Assembly (NCBI GenBank): GCA_958447915.1
Contig: CAUDCB010000003.1
Span: 1 to 48,733 of the forward strand
Source: an uncultured Collinsella sp.
GTDB lineage: Bacteria > Actinomycetota > Coriobacteriia > Coriobacteriales > Coriobacteriaceae
Reading direction: 5' to 3'
DNA: 48,733 nt
Each line of letters begins with the position of its first letter. Position 1 is the first letter of the stretch. This document shows, piece after piece, positions 7,310 to 15,600 of the stretch. A program made the position numbers and the translations under genes. Below the pieces are notes generated by a model. It ran no database searches, was not told the DNA's origin, and saw only the letters and a program-made list of their open reading frames with translations.

Positions 7310-9340
7310 ATGACTGCACCTGCCACTAAGCTGCTTCAGCCCATTACGGTTGGCCCCCTTGAGCTCAAGAACCGCATTATGTTCCCACCGCTGACCACCG
7401 GCTACGAGGAGCGCGACGGTTCCATCGGCGAGCGCAGCCTGGCCTTTTACGAGCGCCTGGCTCGTGGCGGTGTGAGCTACATCGTCATCGGCGACGTCGC
7501 TCCCGTCATGACCGCGAGCCCCACGCCCAAGCTGGCGACCGACGCTCGGATCCCCACGTTTAAGGCACTGGCCGACGCCGTCCACAAGCACGGTGCCAAG
7601 GTTGCGCTGCAGCTGTTCCACCCCGAGTACGACGTGCCCGGCGTCGGCAGCATGGTCATGGGCTCCATGGCCGCCGCCAAGGCTGCGCAGGAGGCCAAGG
7701 CCGCAGGCGACGAGGAGGCCTTTGCCGCCAAGATGGCCGAGTCCAACGAGATTCGCAAGCAGGCATACGCCAAGCTGCACCACGACATGCAGCACTTTGT
7801 GAACGAGGCGAGCGTAGAGCAGCTCACCCAGATCAAGGAGGCTATCGCCGCCTCGGCCGCCCGCGCACAGCAGGCTGGCATCGACGCCATCGAGGTCCAC
7901 GGCGACCGTCTGGTGGGTTCGCTGTGCTCCGCGATCCTCAACAAGCGCACGGACGAGTACGGTGGTTCGTTCGAGAACCGCGTCCGTTATGCGCTGGAGG
8001 TCGTCGCCGCCATTAAGAAAGCCGCACCGCAGTTGATGGTGGAGTACAAGCTCCCCGTGATTATGGAGAACCCCGACGGTACGCCGCGCGGCAAGGGCGG
8101 CCTGCTGCCCGACGAGGCCTGCGAGTTTGCCAAGCTGCTCGAGGGCGCGGGCATCGGTATGATCCAGGTCGCGCAGGCAAACCACACCGGCAACATGGGA
8201 GACACCATTCCGCCCATGGGTGCCATGCCCTACAACTGGACGCTGCCCGTGGCCGAGCGCGTCAAGGCCCTGGTCTCCGTGCCGGTGGCAACCGTGGGCC
8301 GCGTCGTCTCGGTCGAGGCCGGCGAGAAGATTCTGGAAGACGGCGCGGCCGATATCATCGCCTACGGCCGCTCGCTCATGTGCGACCCCGACATTGCGCT
8401 GAAGGCCGCCACGGGTGAGCCCATCCGCGAGTGCCTCAACTGCAACAAGGGCTGCGTCGACGCGATTCAAAACCGCAAGTACATCTCGTGCGTGCTCAAT
8501 GCCGAGAACGGCGACGAGGCGACCATCGCCATTAAGCCGGGCGAGGGCGACAAGAAGATTGCCGTGGTGGGCGGCGGTATTGCCGGCCTGGAGGCCGCGC
8601 GCGTGGCGGGCAAGCGCGGCTACGACGTGACCGTCTACGAGGCGAGCGATCATCTGGGCGGCCAGATTGTGCTGGCAGCCGCGCCTCCGCGCAAGGACGA
8701 GATCATGCGCTCGGTCGAGTACTACGAGAAGATTCTGCCTGGTCTGGGCGTGAAGGTTGAGCTCAACCATGCCGCTACCGCTGAGGACCTCAACGCCGCC
8801 GACGCCGCGATTGTGGCCGTGGGCGCGCACGACGTGGTCATCCCCGTTCCGGGTGCCGACTCGGAGAAGGTCGTCTCGAGCTGGGACGTGCTGGCCGGCA
8901 AGGTGGAGCTCAGCGGCCGCGTCGTCGTTATCGGCGGTGGCCTGGTGGGCACCGAGACTGCCGAGTACCTGCTGCAGCACGGCTGCGAGGTGGCGATCGT
9001 GGAGATGCTCGACAAGATTGCCGCGGGCGAGTCCGAGACCATTCTGCCGCTGATTATGAGCGACTTTGCAGAGCATAACGTGGAGCAGCACGTGAAGACC
9101 CGCCTGACCGCCATTACCGACGAGGGCGTGGAGGCCATTCGCACCACCGAGGACGGCGCCGAGGAGCCGGTGAAGATCGCCTGCGATTACGTGGTGATGG
9201 CCGTGGGCTCCAAGGCCAACGCGTTTGACCTGGACGGCGTAACGGTGCCCGTGACCTGCGTGGGCGACTGCTCGGGCGAGCGCACCGCCGACATTGCGAG
9301 CGCCATTCGCACAGCGTATCACGCGGCCAACGAGCTGTAG
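7310..9340 (+). CDS. Old Yellow Enzyme-type NADH:flavin oxidoreductase with Fe-S and FAD domains
   Basis: A cytoplasmic oxidoreductase of 676 residues in the family of 2,4-dienoyl-CoA reductase FadH, enoate reductases and the bile-acid enzymes BaiCD/BaiH. The N-terminal half (about 1-360) is an FMN-binding TIM barrel. Four cysteines, C375-X2-C378-X3-C382-X11-C394, form the family's [4Fe-4S] site. The C-terminal half has two nucleotide-binding folds, GGGIAG at 421-426 (FAD) and GGGLVG at 542-547 (NAD(P)H). Length matches FadH-type enzymes. AGAGAGGAA before the ATG supports the start. It stands alone between two terminators. By family it transfers hydride from NAD(P)H through FAD, Fe-S and FMN to an activated C=C bond; the actual substrate (fatty acyl-CoA, enoate, steroid or bile-acid intermediate) cannot be read from the sequence. 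Confidence 0.85.
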   Translation: MTAPATKLLQPITVGPLELKNRIMFPPLTTGYEERDGSIGERSLAFYERLARGGVSYIVIGDVAPVMTASPTPKLATDARIPTFKALADAVHKHGAKVALQLFHPEYDVPGVGSMVMGSMAAAKAAQEAKAAGDEEAFAAKMAESNEIRKQAYAKLHHDMQHFVNEASVEQLTQIKEAIAASAARAQQAGIDAIEVHGDRLVGSLCSAILNKRTDEYGGSFENRVRYALEVVAAIKKAAPQLMVEYKLPVIMENPDGTPRGKGGLLPDEACEFAKLLEGAGIGMIQVAQANHTGNMGDTIPPMGAMPYNWTLPVAERVKALVSVPVATVGRVVSVEAGEKILEDGAADIIAYGRSLMCDPDIALKAATGEPIRECLNCNKGCVDAIQNRKYISCVLNAENGDEATIAIKPGEGDKKIAVVGGGIAGLEAARVAGKRGYDVTVYEASDHLGGQIVLAAAPPRKDEIMRSVEYYEKILPGLGVKVELNHAATAEDLNAADAAIVAVGAHDVVIPVPGADSEKVVSSWDVLAGKVELSGRVVVIGGGLVGTETAEYLLQHGCEVAIVEMLDKIAAGESETILPLIMSDFAEHNVEQHVKTRLTAITDEGVEAIRTTEDGAEEPVKIACDYVVMAVGSKANAFDLDGVTVPVTCVGDCSGERTADIASAIRTAYHAANEL

Positions 9341-9366
9341 CCGAGAAAGCCATCGCGTATTGAGCG

Positions 9367-9403
9367 GGCGGGGAGTGCCGTATCGGTGCTCCCCGCCTTT
9401 TTT
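9367..9403 (+). terminator. Rho-independent terminator of the oxidoreductase gene
   Basis: GGCGGGGAG (9367-9375) pairs perfectly with CTCCCCGCC (9389-9397), followed by TTTTTT at 9398-9403. It lies 26 bp behind the stop codon. Confidence 0.9.
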
Positions 9404-9435
9404 CCAATGAGGGCGCCCACTGACCAGCGGGTTCA

Positions 9436-9516
9436 GAAAATCCGAATCTTGAGCACCCGAAAATCCGAATCCTCAGAACATGAAAATCCGAATCGCTGAC
9501 ACCAGAAAATCCGAAT
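9436..9516. repeat. Four 12-bp direct repeats at exact 23-bp spacing
   Basis: GAAAATCCGAAT occurs without mismatch at 9436, 9459, 9482 and 9505, each followed by C or T and separated by 11 variable bases. The spacing of 23 bp, close to two helical turns, places all copies on one face of the DNA. The array lies about 160 bp before the proposed promoter of the giant-protein operon, so a regulator-binding array is the simplest reading. Repeats are too short and too closely spaced for CRISPR. Confidence 0.75.
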
Positions 9517-9531
9517 TTTGGTGCAAGAGGA

Positions 9532-9598
9532 TTGGTGCAAGGGGGTCAGGTTTGTTTGCACCATGTTGGTGCGAAGTAACCTGCCCCCCTTGCACCAA
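9532..9598. repeat. Nested inverted repeat with 21-bp arms
   Basis: The arm 9532-9552 (starting TTGGTGCAAGGGGG) is complementary to 9578-9598 (ending CCCCCTTGCACCAA) with one mismatch. Inside the 25-bp loop lies a second small inverted pair, GCACCA-TGT-TGGTGC, sharing the same words. It follows the 23-bp repeat array directly. It has no T-tract in either direction, so it is not a normal terminator; a small mobile palindromic element or a structured leader or operator is possible. Confidence 0.65.
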
Positions 9599-9663
9599 GG
9601 GTTTGACTTTAAGACATCATTAAGGCTTGCGCTGTGGAGCAAGCCGCAGGTCAATGCTATTCT

Positions 9664-9691
9664 TTTACCTTATCGTATGGTGTTGTATTCT
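9664..9691 (+). promoter_or_regulatory. Candidate promoter of the giant surface-protein operon
   Basis: TTTACC at 9664-9669 and TATTCT at 9686-9691 are separated by 16 bp and lie just before the first gene of the operon. If used, transcription begins near 9698. This would exclude an in-frame ATG at 9657 as the start of the first protein. Confidence 0.4.
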
Positions 9692-9743
9692 GCCTGAATT
9701 CTCTACCTGCGAGCAACGGATTAAGCGCGATCGAGCGGAAAGG

Positions 9744-10769
9744 ATGGCACGCCCGCAAGCAGGGCAAACGCAAGCGATGAGTGGCATGGACCGACATAGC
9801 GAGCTCCAGCAGCACAAGACGGCGGCCGAGTACCGCCAAGCTGCCGACGAGCATGTGCGGACCCTCAAGGATTTTTGGAAGGATTTCCTGGTGAGCGGTC
9901 TGTTTGTGCTGGCCGCCATTGTTGCCATCTTTGCGTGCCTGGCCTGGTTTGCCGCGAACAATCGAGTGAGTGCCACGGGGAGCACGATCGGGGCGAAGGC
10001 GGATCGGTACACGCTGACCGCCGAGGGCGAGGGCGAGTCCGACGCCCACGTGGGCTATTACGAGCGCACGGCCGAGGAAAAGCAAACTATCGCCGACCTA
10101 GATACGGCCGACGCCATGACGGTGACGCTCGGCTCCAACCTCAACAACGAGACCGCAGGCTCTCTGTACCCGGGTGCTCGCGGCAAGATCATGTTCACGG
10201 TGACGCCGCACACGGATAACCTCGGCGATATCACGATCAACCTATCGCGCGTGCTTAAGGCCAAGGGAAATATCTATAAGGAAGCCGATGGCAATCTGTC
10301 GGATGATGCGAGTACGCTGCTCAGCCTGGTAAAAGGCCACTTGCTGTTCTTTACGAGCTGCGAGAACGGCTATTACTCGGGCCGCGTGGTTGATAGCAAG
10401 ATCGAGATTCACAAGAGCGAATTTTGCAAAGACGGGAATGTGGCCAATCCAACGAACCAGTCCCACACCATCACGCTGTATTGGGTATGGCCGGAGTACT
10501 TCCAAAACTTCGTCCTTACCGGCAACACGAATTACTACAAAAATCTGTTTGCGGCGGTAAACGAAGGCTACAGCGCCCTGAAAGCAGACGTGAACAAAAA
10601 CAAGGCAACCTACTTCTACGACCCGTCGAACAGCACCGACGCCTCTGACTCCTACGCCAACGTGGACGCCTACTCCTCGCTCTACAACAACGCGGACGAG
10701 AAGATTGGCAACGAGGTCATTTCCATCCAACTCAGAATAACCGCACAGGAGGGTGCCACCAATGGATAG
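9744..10769 (+). CDS. Single-pass membrane protein with extracellular domain, giant-protein operon gene 1
   Basis: Not recognised as a named family. About 341 residues: a 47-residue polar N-terminus, one hydrophobic helix (about 48-72), then WFAANNRVSATG and some 270 extracellular residues rich in Thr, Asn, Tyr and beta-prone segments, ending in IQLRITAQEG. The aromatic-polar-G pattern right after the helix resembles TasA/camelysin-like or pilin-like surface proteins seen in Gram-positive bacteria; this is analogy only. The start is uncertain: ATG 9744 has only GAGCGGA close upstream, ATG 9777 a weak AGGG; the helix is present in either case. The stop overlaps the next gene by 8 bp, implying translational coupling. 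No LPxTG motif is present, so the N-terminal helix may be the only anchor. Confidence 0.7.
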   Translation: MARPQAGQTQAMSGMDRHSELQQHKTAAEYRQAADEHVRTLKDFWKDFLVSGLFVLAAIVAIFACLAWFAANNRVSATGSTIGAKADRYTLTAEGEGESDAHVGYYERTAEEKQTIADLDTADAMTVTLGSNLNNETAGSLYPGARGKIMFTVTPHTDNLGDITINLSRVLKAKGNIYKEADGNLSDDASTLLSLVKGHLLFFTSCENGYYSGRVVDSKIEIHKSEFCKDGNVANPTNQSHTITLYWVWPEYFQNFVLTGNTNYYKNLFAAVNEGYSALKADVNKNKATYFYDPSNSTDASDSYANVDAYSSLYNNADEKIGNEVISIQLRITAQEGATNG

Positions 10770-11562
10770 CATCCGCGCACATATGACTGCCGCCCACGAG
10801 TGGGTCGAGAACCACCGTGCACAGACACTTGCGGTCTTGGTGTTGCTCGCGGCCATCATTTTTATCATCGGCCTTACCATGACATGGTTCGTAAGCAGCA
10901 AAAGTCTGTCTACGGTGGGCAAGATTCAAACGCCCGCGCGGCTCAAGATCATGGGCCCCAACCAGACGAGCATCGAGCCTATCGAAATATCGTATGACGA
11001 GTCACGGGGCGATGTTAAAAAGACAGATGGCACTGTGTCTGTTCGTCGCGCGTTTTGCGTAAAGAGCAACAGCGACGAGAACAATGACGGTGGCCAGGCA
11101 TTTGAGCTGCAGGTGGCAAATACCACCAATATCAAGGGTCTCGATATTAAGGTGTACAAGGTTGAAGATACGACGACGTCGGGCAAGGGCGATGTGGCCG
11201 GTTTGGATAGCGCTGGTAAAAAGTATGCGTGGACCAGGGCTGCGGAGGTGACGCCTTTTTACCCGATCAACGCGGATCAGAAAGATAAATCGCTAGCCAA
11301 AGATCTTGAACAAGTTGACCCAACCTATCAGGAATACAAGAAAGTTCAGCAGAACGCTCGTCCGTTGTATCGGTACCACAAGTTCGCAAAGAACGAGCTC
11401 GACGGTTACAACGAAGAGACCAAAAAGGCCAACGACGCCACGAACTTCATCATCGAATGCACGTGGAATCCGGGCATCGTAACCGAGGGCAACACCAAAG
11501 TTTCAAACATCAAAGAGACCGACATGGTTTACCTAATCGCTCGCAGCGCAAGCAGCAATTAA
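10762..11562 (+). CDS. Single-pass membrane protein with extracellular domain, giant-protein operon gene 2
   Basis: Unrecognised protein of 266 residues. Start at ATG 10762, preceded at 8 bp by AGGAGGG; it overlaps the stop of gene 1. A short amphipathic N-terminus is followed by one membrane helix (about 22-43) and then TWFVSSKSLSTVGKIQTPA, the same aromatic-polar-G layout as in gene 1. The remaining 220 residues are predicted outside the membrane and contain several beta-prone stretches; a single Cys (in AFCVKS) lies near residue 98 and another (IECTW) near the end. It lacks a signal-peptidase AxA site and an LPxTG motif. Together with genes 1 and 3 it looks like a minor component or membrane assembly partner of the giant secreted protein, which is an inference from the operon only. 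Confidence 0.72.
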   Translation: MDSIRAHMTAAHEWVENHRAQTLAVLVLLAAIIFIIGLTMTWFVSSKSLSTVGKIQTPARLKIMGPNQTSIEPIEISYDESRGDVKKTDGTVSVRRAFCVKSNSDENNDGGQAFELQVANTTNIKGLDIKVYKVEDTTTSGKGDVAGLDSAGKKYAWTRAAEVTPFYPINADQKDKSLAKDLEQVDPTYQEYKKVQQNARPLYRYHKFAKNELDGYNEETKKANDATNFIIECTWNPGIVTEGNTKVSNIKETDMVYLIARSASSN

Positions 11563-11583
11563 CGCAGGAAGGGAGGACGTCAC

Positions 11584-12606
11584 ATGACAGAGGACAAGAA
11601 CAAACAATTCGATACTGCCGAGGACTTGGTTTGCGACCAGCCGGATCGGACGGCTGCGCCTGAGCAAGCGTCTCCTGTCGAGCCCTCCCGCCGTAAGCGC
11701 CCGTTTTGCCTGGGCTCCAAAGCACGCAAACGCCTGTGGGCAGTCGCGGTGCTGCTGTGCGTTGTTGTGATGGCGACGGGCACCTACCTTACCTACACGG
11801 CGTTTTTGGGCGGTGACTTTCTAAAGTCGGTTGTCGTTTCGGGCACGTCGCAGGCGCTGTTTGCCTCGGACATGCTCACGGGTTACACGGATGAGAGCCT
11901 GAATGACGAGAAGATTGCCGTCCGAAGCGTCATCGCCGACACGAGTGGGGGAACCTGCTCCTTCACCTTCCGCATTTACAACCATCTGTTGGGCGACAAG
12001 AACAAGGTTAACGACAAGGACGTCAATGCGACACTGAGCGTGAGGGCGACGGGCACGACGGGTGCTTGGAGTGTTAATGGCACGCCCGCGCTGACAGCGG
12101 ACGGCACGGTCAACCTTTCCTTCCCCGCCAACAAGGCAACTATGTATACCTATACGGTTACGTTTGCCAAGGCGGACCTCAACAAAGCGTCCTTCACGGT
12201 TAAGGCTCGGGTCGGCTCCAACAGTCCCGGAACCAACCTCAAATGGCTCGCGGCCAAGATTGCGCCTGCCGAGCGTGCGGAGGTAGCGGCCTCGGGCGTT
12301 TCGGGCGAGTGGGTCGATAAGAACAAGGATGATACGAATGTCAGCGACTTCGACGCCTACAACTATCGCGTGACGGTTACGGGCGCTACGACCAAAGTGA
12401 TGCTCACGTGGAAGGACGGGGTCGAGATCGATCCGTACTTTGAAAAGAACCACAAGAACGGTGGTGAGCAGGCAGCCGTCAGCAACAACTCGGTCACATA
12501 CGATGCGTCCCCCGGCTCGGAAATCATCACCTTTTATCGGAAGGGCACCTCGACGCCGGCCAGCTTTGATGGCATTGGCGTTTCGTGTTCGGCCGCGAAG
12601 AACTAG
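11584..12606 (+). CDS. Single-pass membrane protein with extracellular domain, giant-protein operon gene 3
   Basis: Unrecognised protein of 340 residues starting at ATG 11584 behind GGGAGG. A polar cytoplasmic tail with a basic cluster (RRKRPF, KARKR) precedes a membrane helix at about 51-71, so the C-terminus should face outward. After the helix comes TYLTYTAFLGGDF then SGTSQALFASDML, a pattern (aromatic residues, SGT, then FASD) that differs from genes 1 and 2 but occupies the same place. The outer part has repeated Thr/Val-rich strands typical of Ig-like or pilin-like folds. It ends 69 bp before the giant gene, with no terminator between, so all four genes are probably cotranscribed. Confidence 0.72.
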   Translation: MTEDKNKQFDTAEDLVCDQPDRTAAPEQASPVEPSRRKRPFCLGSKARKRLWAVAVLLCVVVMATGTYLTYTAFLGGDFLKSVVVSGTSQALFASDMLTGYTDESLNDEKIAVRSVIADTSGGTCSFTFRIYNHLLGDKNKVNDKDVNATLSVRATGTTGAWSVNGTPALTADGTVNLSFPANKATMYTYTVTFAKADLNKASFTVKARVGSNSPGTNLKWLAAKIAPAERAEVAASGVSGEWVDKNKDDTNVSDFDAYNYRVTVTGATTKVMLTWKDGVEIDPYFEKNHKNGGEQAAVSNNSVTYDASPGSEIITFYRKGTSTPASFDGIGVSCSAAKN

Positions 12607-12675
12607 TCGAAGCGATCCGCAAGCATAGATTTTGAGACCCCGCACGGGGCATGAGATAGAACGAGGTAGGACCAG

Positions 12676-15600
12676 ATGAGAACGGCAAAGCGCATAACAA
12701 CCGCATGCCTGACTGCGATCATGATTTTCCAGGCGCTCGCGCCTTCCACAGAGGTGTTCGCGCAAGAGCTCGACGCCGTTATGGAGGCGTCCGTCTCTGC
12801 CGCGCGCGCCGCGGGCAATACTGCCCGCTCCGTACAGGATGCCGTGGCCACTGCTGTGGAAGACGCCGACCAGGCTACAACTGATGGGGCTGCAACGACT
12901 CCGGGCGCCGATGCGGGCACTACCGAGGGCGGCAACGGCTCAACCAACGCCGGCGATTCGCAGGATTCCACTACCGATGGAGCTAACAGCGACGATGCCC
13001 CAACGGAGGGCGATGCATCCCAAGACGATGCAGCTGCCGATGACGGTGCCACCGACGAAGAGCAAGCGAATGACGCGGACGCAGATGCCGTTGAGCAAGC
13101 AAATACCGGCCCCACCATCAAGACCGCCGATAAGCTTAAGTCCGTGCTGGTCGACGGCGAGGTCACCGTGAACGACGCTGGCGATGTTACGGCCATCACC
13201 TTCGGATCCAACGCCGACCTTATCGCCATCTCCAACACCGACCCCGCCATCTACCAGAATGCGAGCATCTCCAAGACCGGCTTGAGCGGCGTCGACTTCG
13301 ACGTGTGCAGCGCGCAGGCCGTGGGCGACCTGGGCCGCCTCGCGTTCCAGGGGTTCGGCAGCGATGCCCACCCCTTCAAGGGTACGCTCGACCTGGGCGG
13401 CAGGTCCCTTACCGCCAACAAGACGCTCTTCAACAACATCGAGCTCAACGACAACAACGGCACCGTAAAGCTCACCTGGAAGGGCACCGATGTTCAGCCC
13501 ATCGTGGCCGCCAAGGTCGCGGGCGAGGACAAGACGCTCAACGCTACCATTACCGTGGACAAGCCTGACGGCAATAACGGAACGAGTATTGTCAAGCTCA
13601 CCTCGCCGCTCGTGGGTGAGGTCGCGGGCATGCTCACACTCAACGCCACCTACGCGACAAGCGCGAACAGCCCCCTGGCGATTGATATGCAATCGAGCGC
13701 AGGCAACCTGGGCTTGCTTGTGAACACCCTTGCCGAAGGGGCATCGCTTACACTTGCGGGCCTTACCCTGCCGGATAAACTCAATGGCACCCCCGCTATC
13801 AGCGCGACGGCCTCTGGCGCTAACGCGGGAGGTCTTATCGGCGAGGCGCGCGCGGGCGCCACCGTCGCCCTGCCCACTGGTGTCGACATCTCGGCGTTGA
13901 ACGTCGCAGGCAAAAACGCGTCGGGCGGCATTATTGGCAAGGCAACCAGCCTCACGCTCACCGTGGGCACGGATGACAGCGGCAAAGACGCCTCGGGCAA
14001 TGCCATCACCATCAAGCCTGCAAGTACGGTTGGGTCGTCATCGGCCGGCACGTATGCAGGCGGACTTATCGGCGAAGCCTCGTTTGCCGGTGAGTTTACC
14101 ATCAACAGCGGCATCTTCGACTTTGGTAAGGGCGTGGCGCTTAGCGTGTCCAACACGAGCGTTCCCCCTTCTGTCGGTGGACTGTTCGGCGTGCTCGACA
14201 TCTCGAACGGCGATGTGACCGTCAACGGCGGCTCGTATACAAGCACGTTGCAAAACGGAACGGACAACAACAGCAGCGCGCGCGGCAACTACGGCGGCTT
14301 GGTGGGCAAGCTGTGGGGCCAGAAATACGGCAACGACGCACTGCACGCGTTCACGGTGCAGAATGGCGCTGAGGTGTCGTTTGGCGTGGGATCCAACGGC
14401 AAGCTCACCTATGCGGGCGGTCTGGTAGGCTACCTTGGCCAAGGCAATGGGAGCCCCAACGTGTCTGCCGTGGTTATCGATGACGCAACGGTGACATGCA
14501 CAACATCGGGCTACGCCAGCAATAATGGCAAGTATGGCGGTGCCGTGGGCGTCGTGGACACAAAAAACGTTCTAGAAGTGCGCGGCCTAAAGGTCGAAAC
14601 CGCCGGCAACGCCACCATCGGCGGCTCGAACGGCGGCTTTGCCGGAGTCGTCGGATCGTCGTGGCGCGGCATCGTTAAGTTCAGCGGTGTCACCGACCTG
14701 TCGGACGCCAGATTCGCGGAAAACGACCACACCGCGCAGCTAGTCTATGAGAACTTCAACTCACTCATTTTTGCCGCGGGTAGCGGAAGCGACGGCGGTG
14801 CCACCGCAGGCGATATCACAAAATGGCAATACAAGCGCCCCACCACTCAGGTCAAGATTGATGACATCTACAGCTATGGTCAGGTCATTCGCCTGGGCAG
14901 TGGGCTGAGCAATGATCTCATCACCATCAACGATTCGCACCAGTGTATCTTTAAATCGAACCTCGTAAAAACTGATGGCGCCTTTGTGCTGGCAGGCGTT
15001 GACGATTTCGCAAAGCTGGCGATCACCTGGCAAACGAGCGGGTACTTCTCCGCCGTGGAGGGCGTTACGAATAGCAATTTCGCCTCCCAGGTTCCTTCGA
15101 CGAACATCACACTCTCTGCAGACATCAACCTTTCCGGCACAGGTCTTACCGGCCTTACCAAAGACCGGGTTCCCCGTATTATTGACGGCATTGATGAGAA
15201 CAGCCACAGCTTTACCGGCATGCTCAACGGCAACGGTCACACCATAAGCCTGGCAGCGGGCGAGCCCTATGGCATGCGCGGCAATAGCAAGATTGGTGCC
15301 GACGACACCAGTGCCGGCAACGGCAAAATCTACCGACACGGCCGCTTGGGCTTGTTCGCGGCCGTCAACAACGCAACCGTCTCCAACGTCACAATCGCCG
15401 GCTCTATGAAGTTCGATAACGGCGCGGCCATTGATGCCGGATCGCTTGCAGGCACCATTGCGGGTGGTCTGACGCTGTCTGGCGCAACGTGCAAAACGAA
15501 TATCGCGTGCGATGATGCGGTCGCCAACGATGTGAACATTGGCGGTATTGCAGGCAGCGTGTCGGTGGCTTCCACGGTTACGTTTAAGGATAACAGCAGG

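Noticed and set aside
7211..9322. Very long minus-strand open frames opposite the oxidoreductase (703 codons), and likewise at 1472-3061, 5150-6667, 26162-27928, 37647-39350, 43253-45472 and 46559-47914
   Set aside because: They mirror the codon pattern of high-GC genes on the other strand, lack ribosome sites, and their translations are compositionally odd (His/Arg/Val/Ala-rich) with no recognisable motif.
9436..9516. CRISPR array
   Set aside because: Repeats are only 12-13 bp with 10-11 bp gaps and no cas genes are present.
9627..9743. Longer N-terminus for gene 1 of the giant-protein operon (TTG 9627 or ATG 9657)
   Set aside because: A better promoter candidate lies at 9664-9691, inside that extension, and the true membrane helix comes later.
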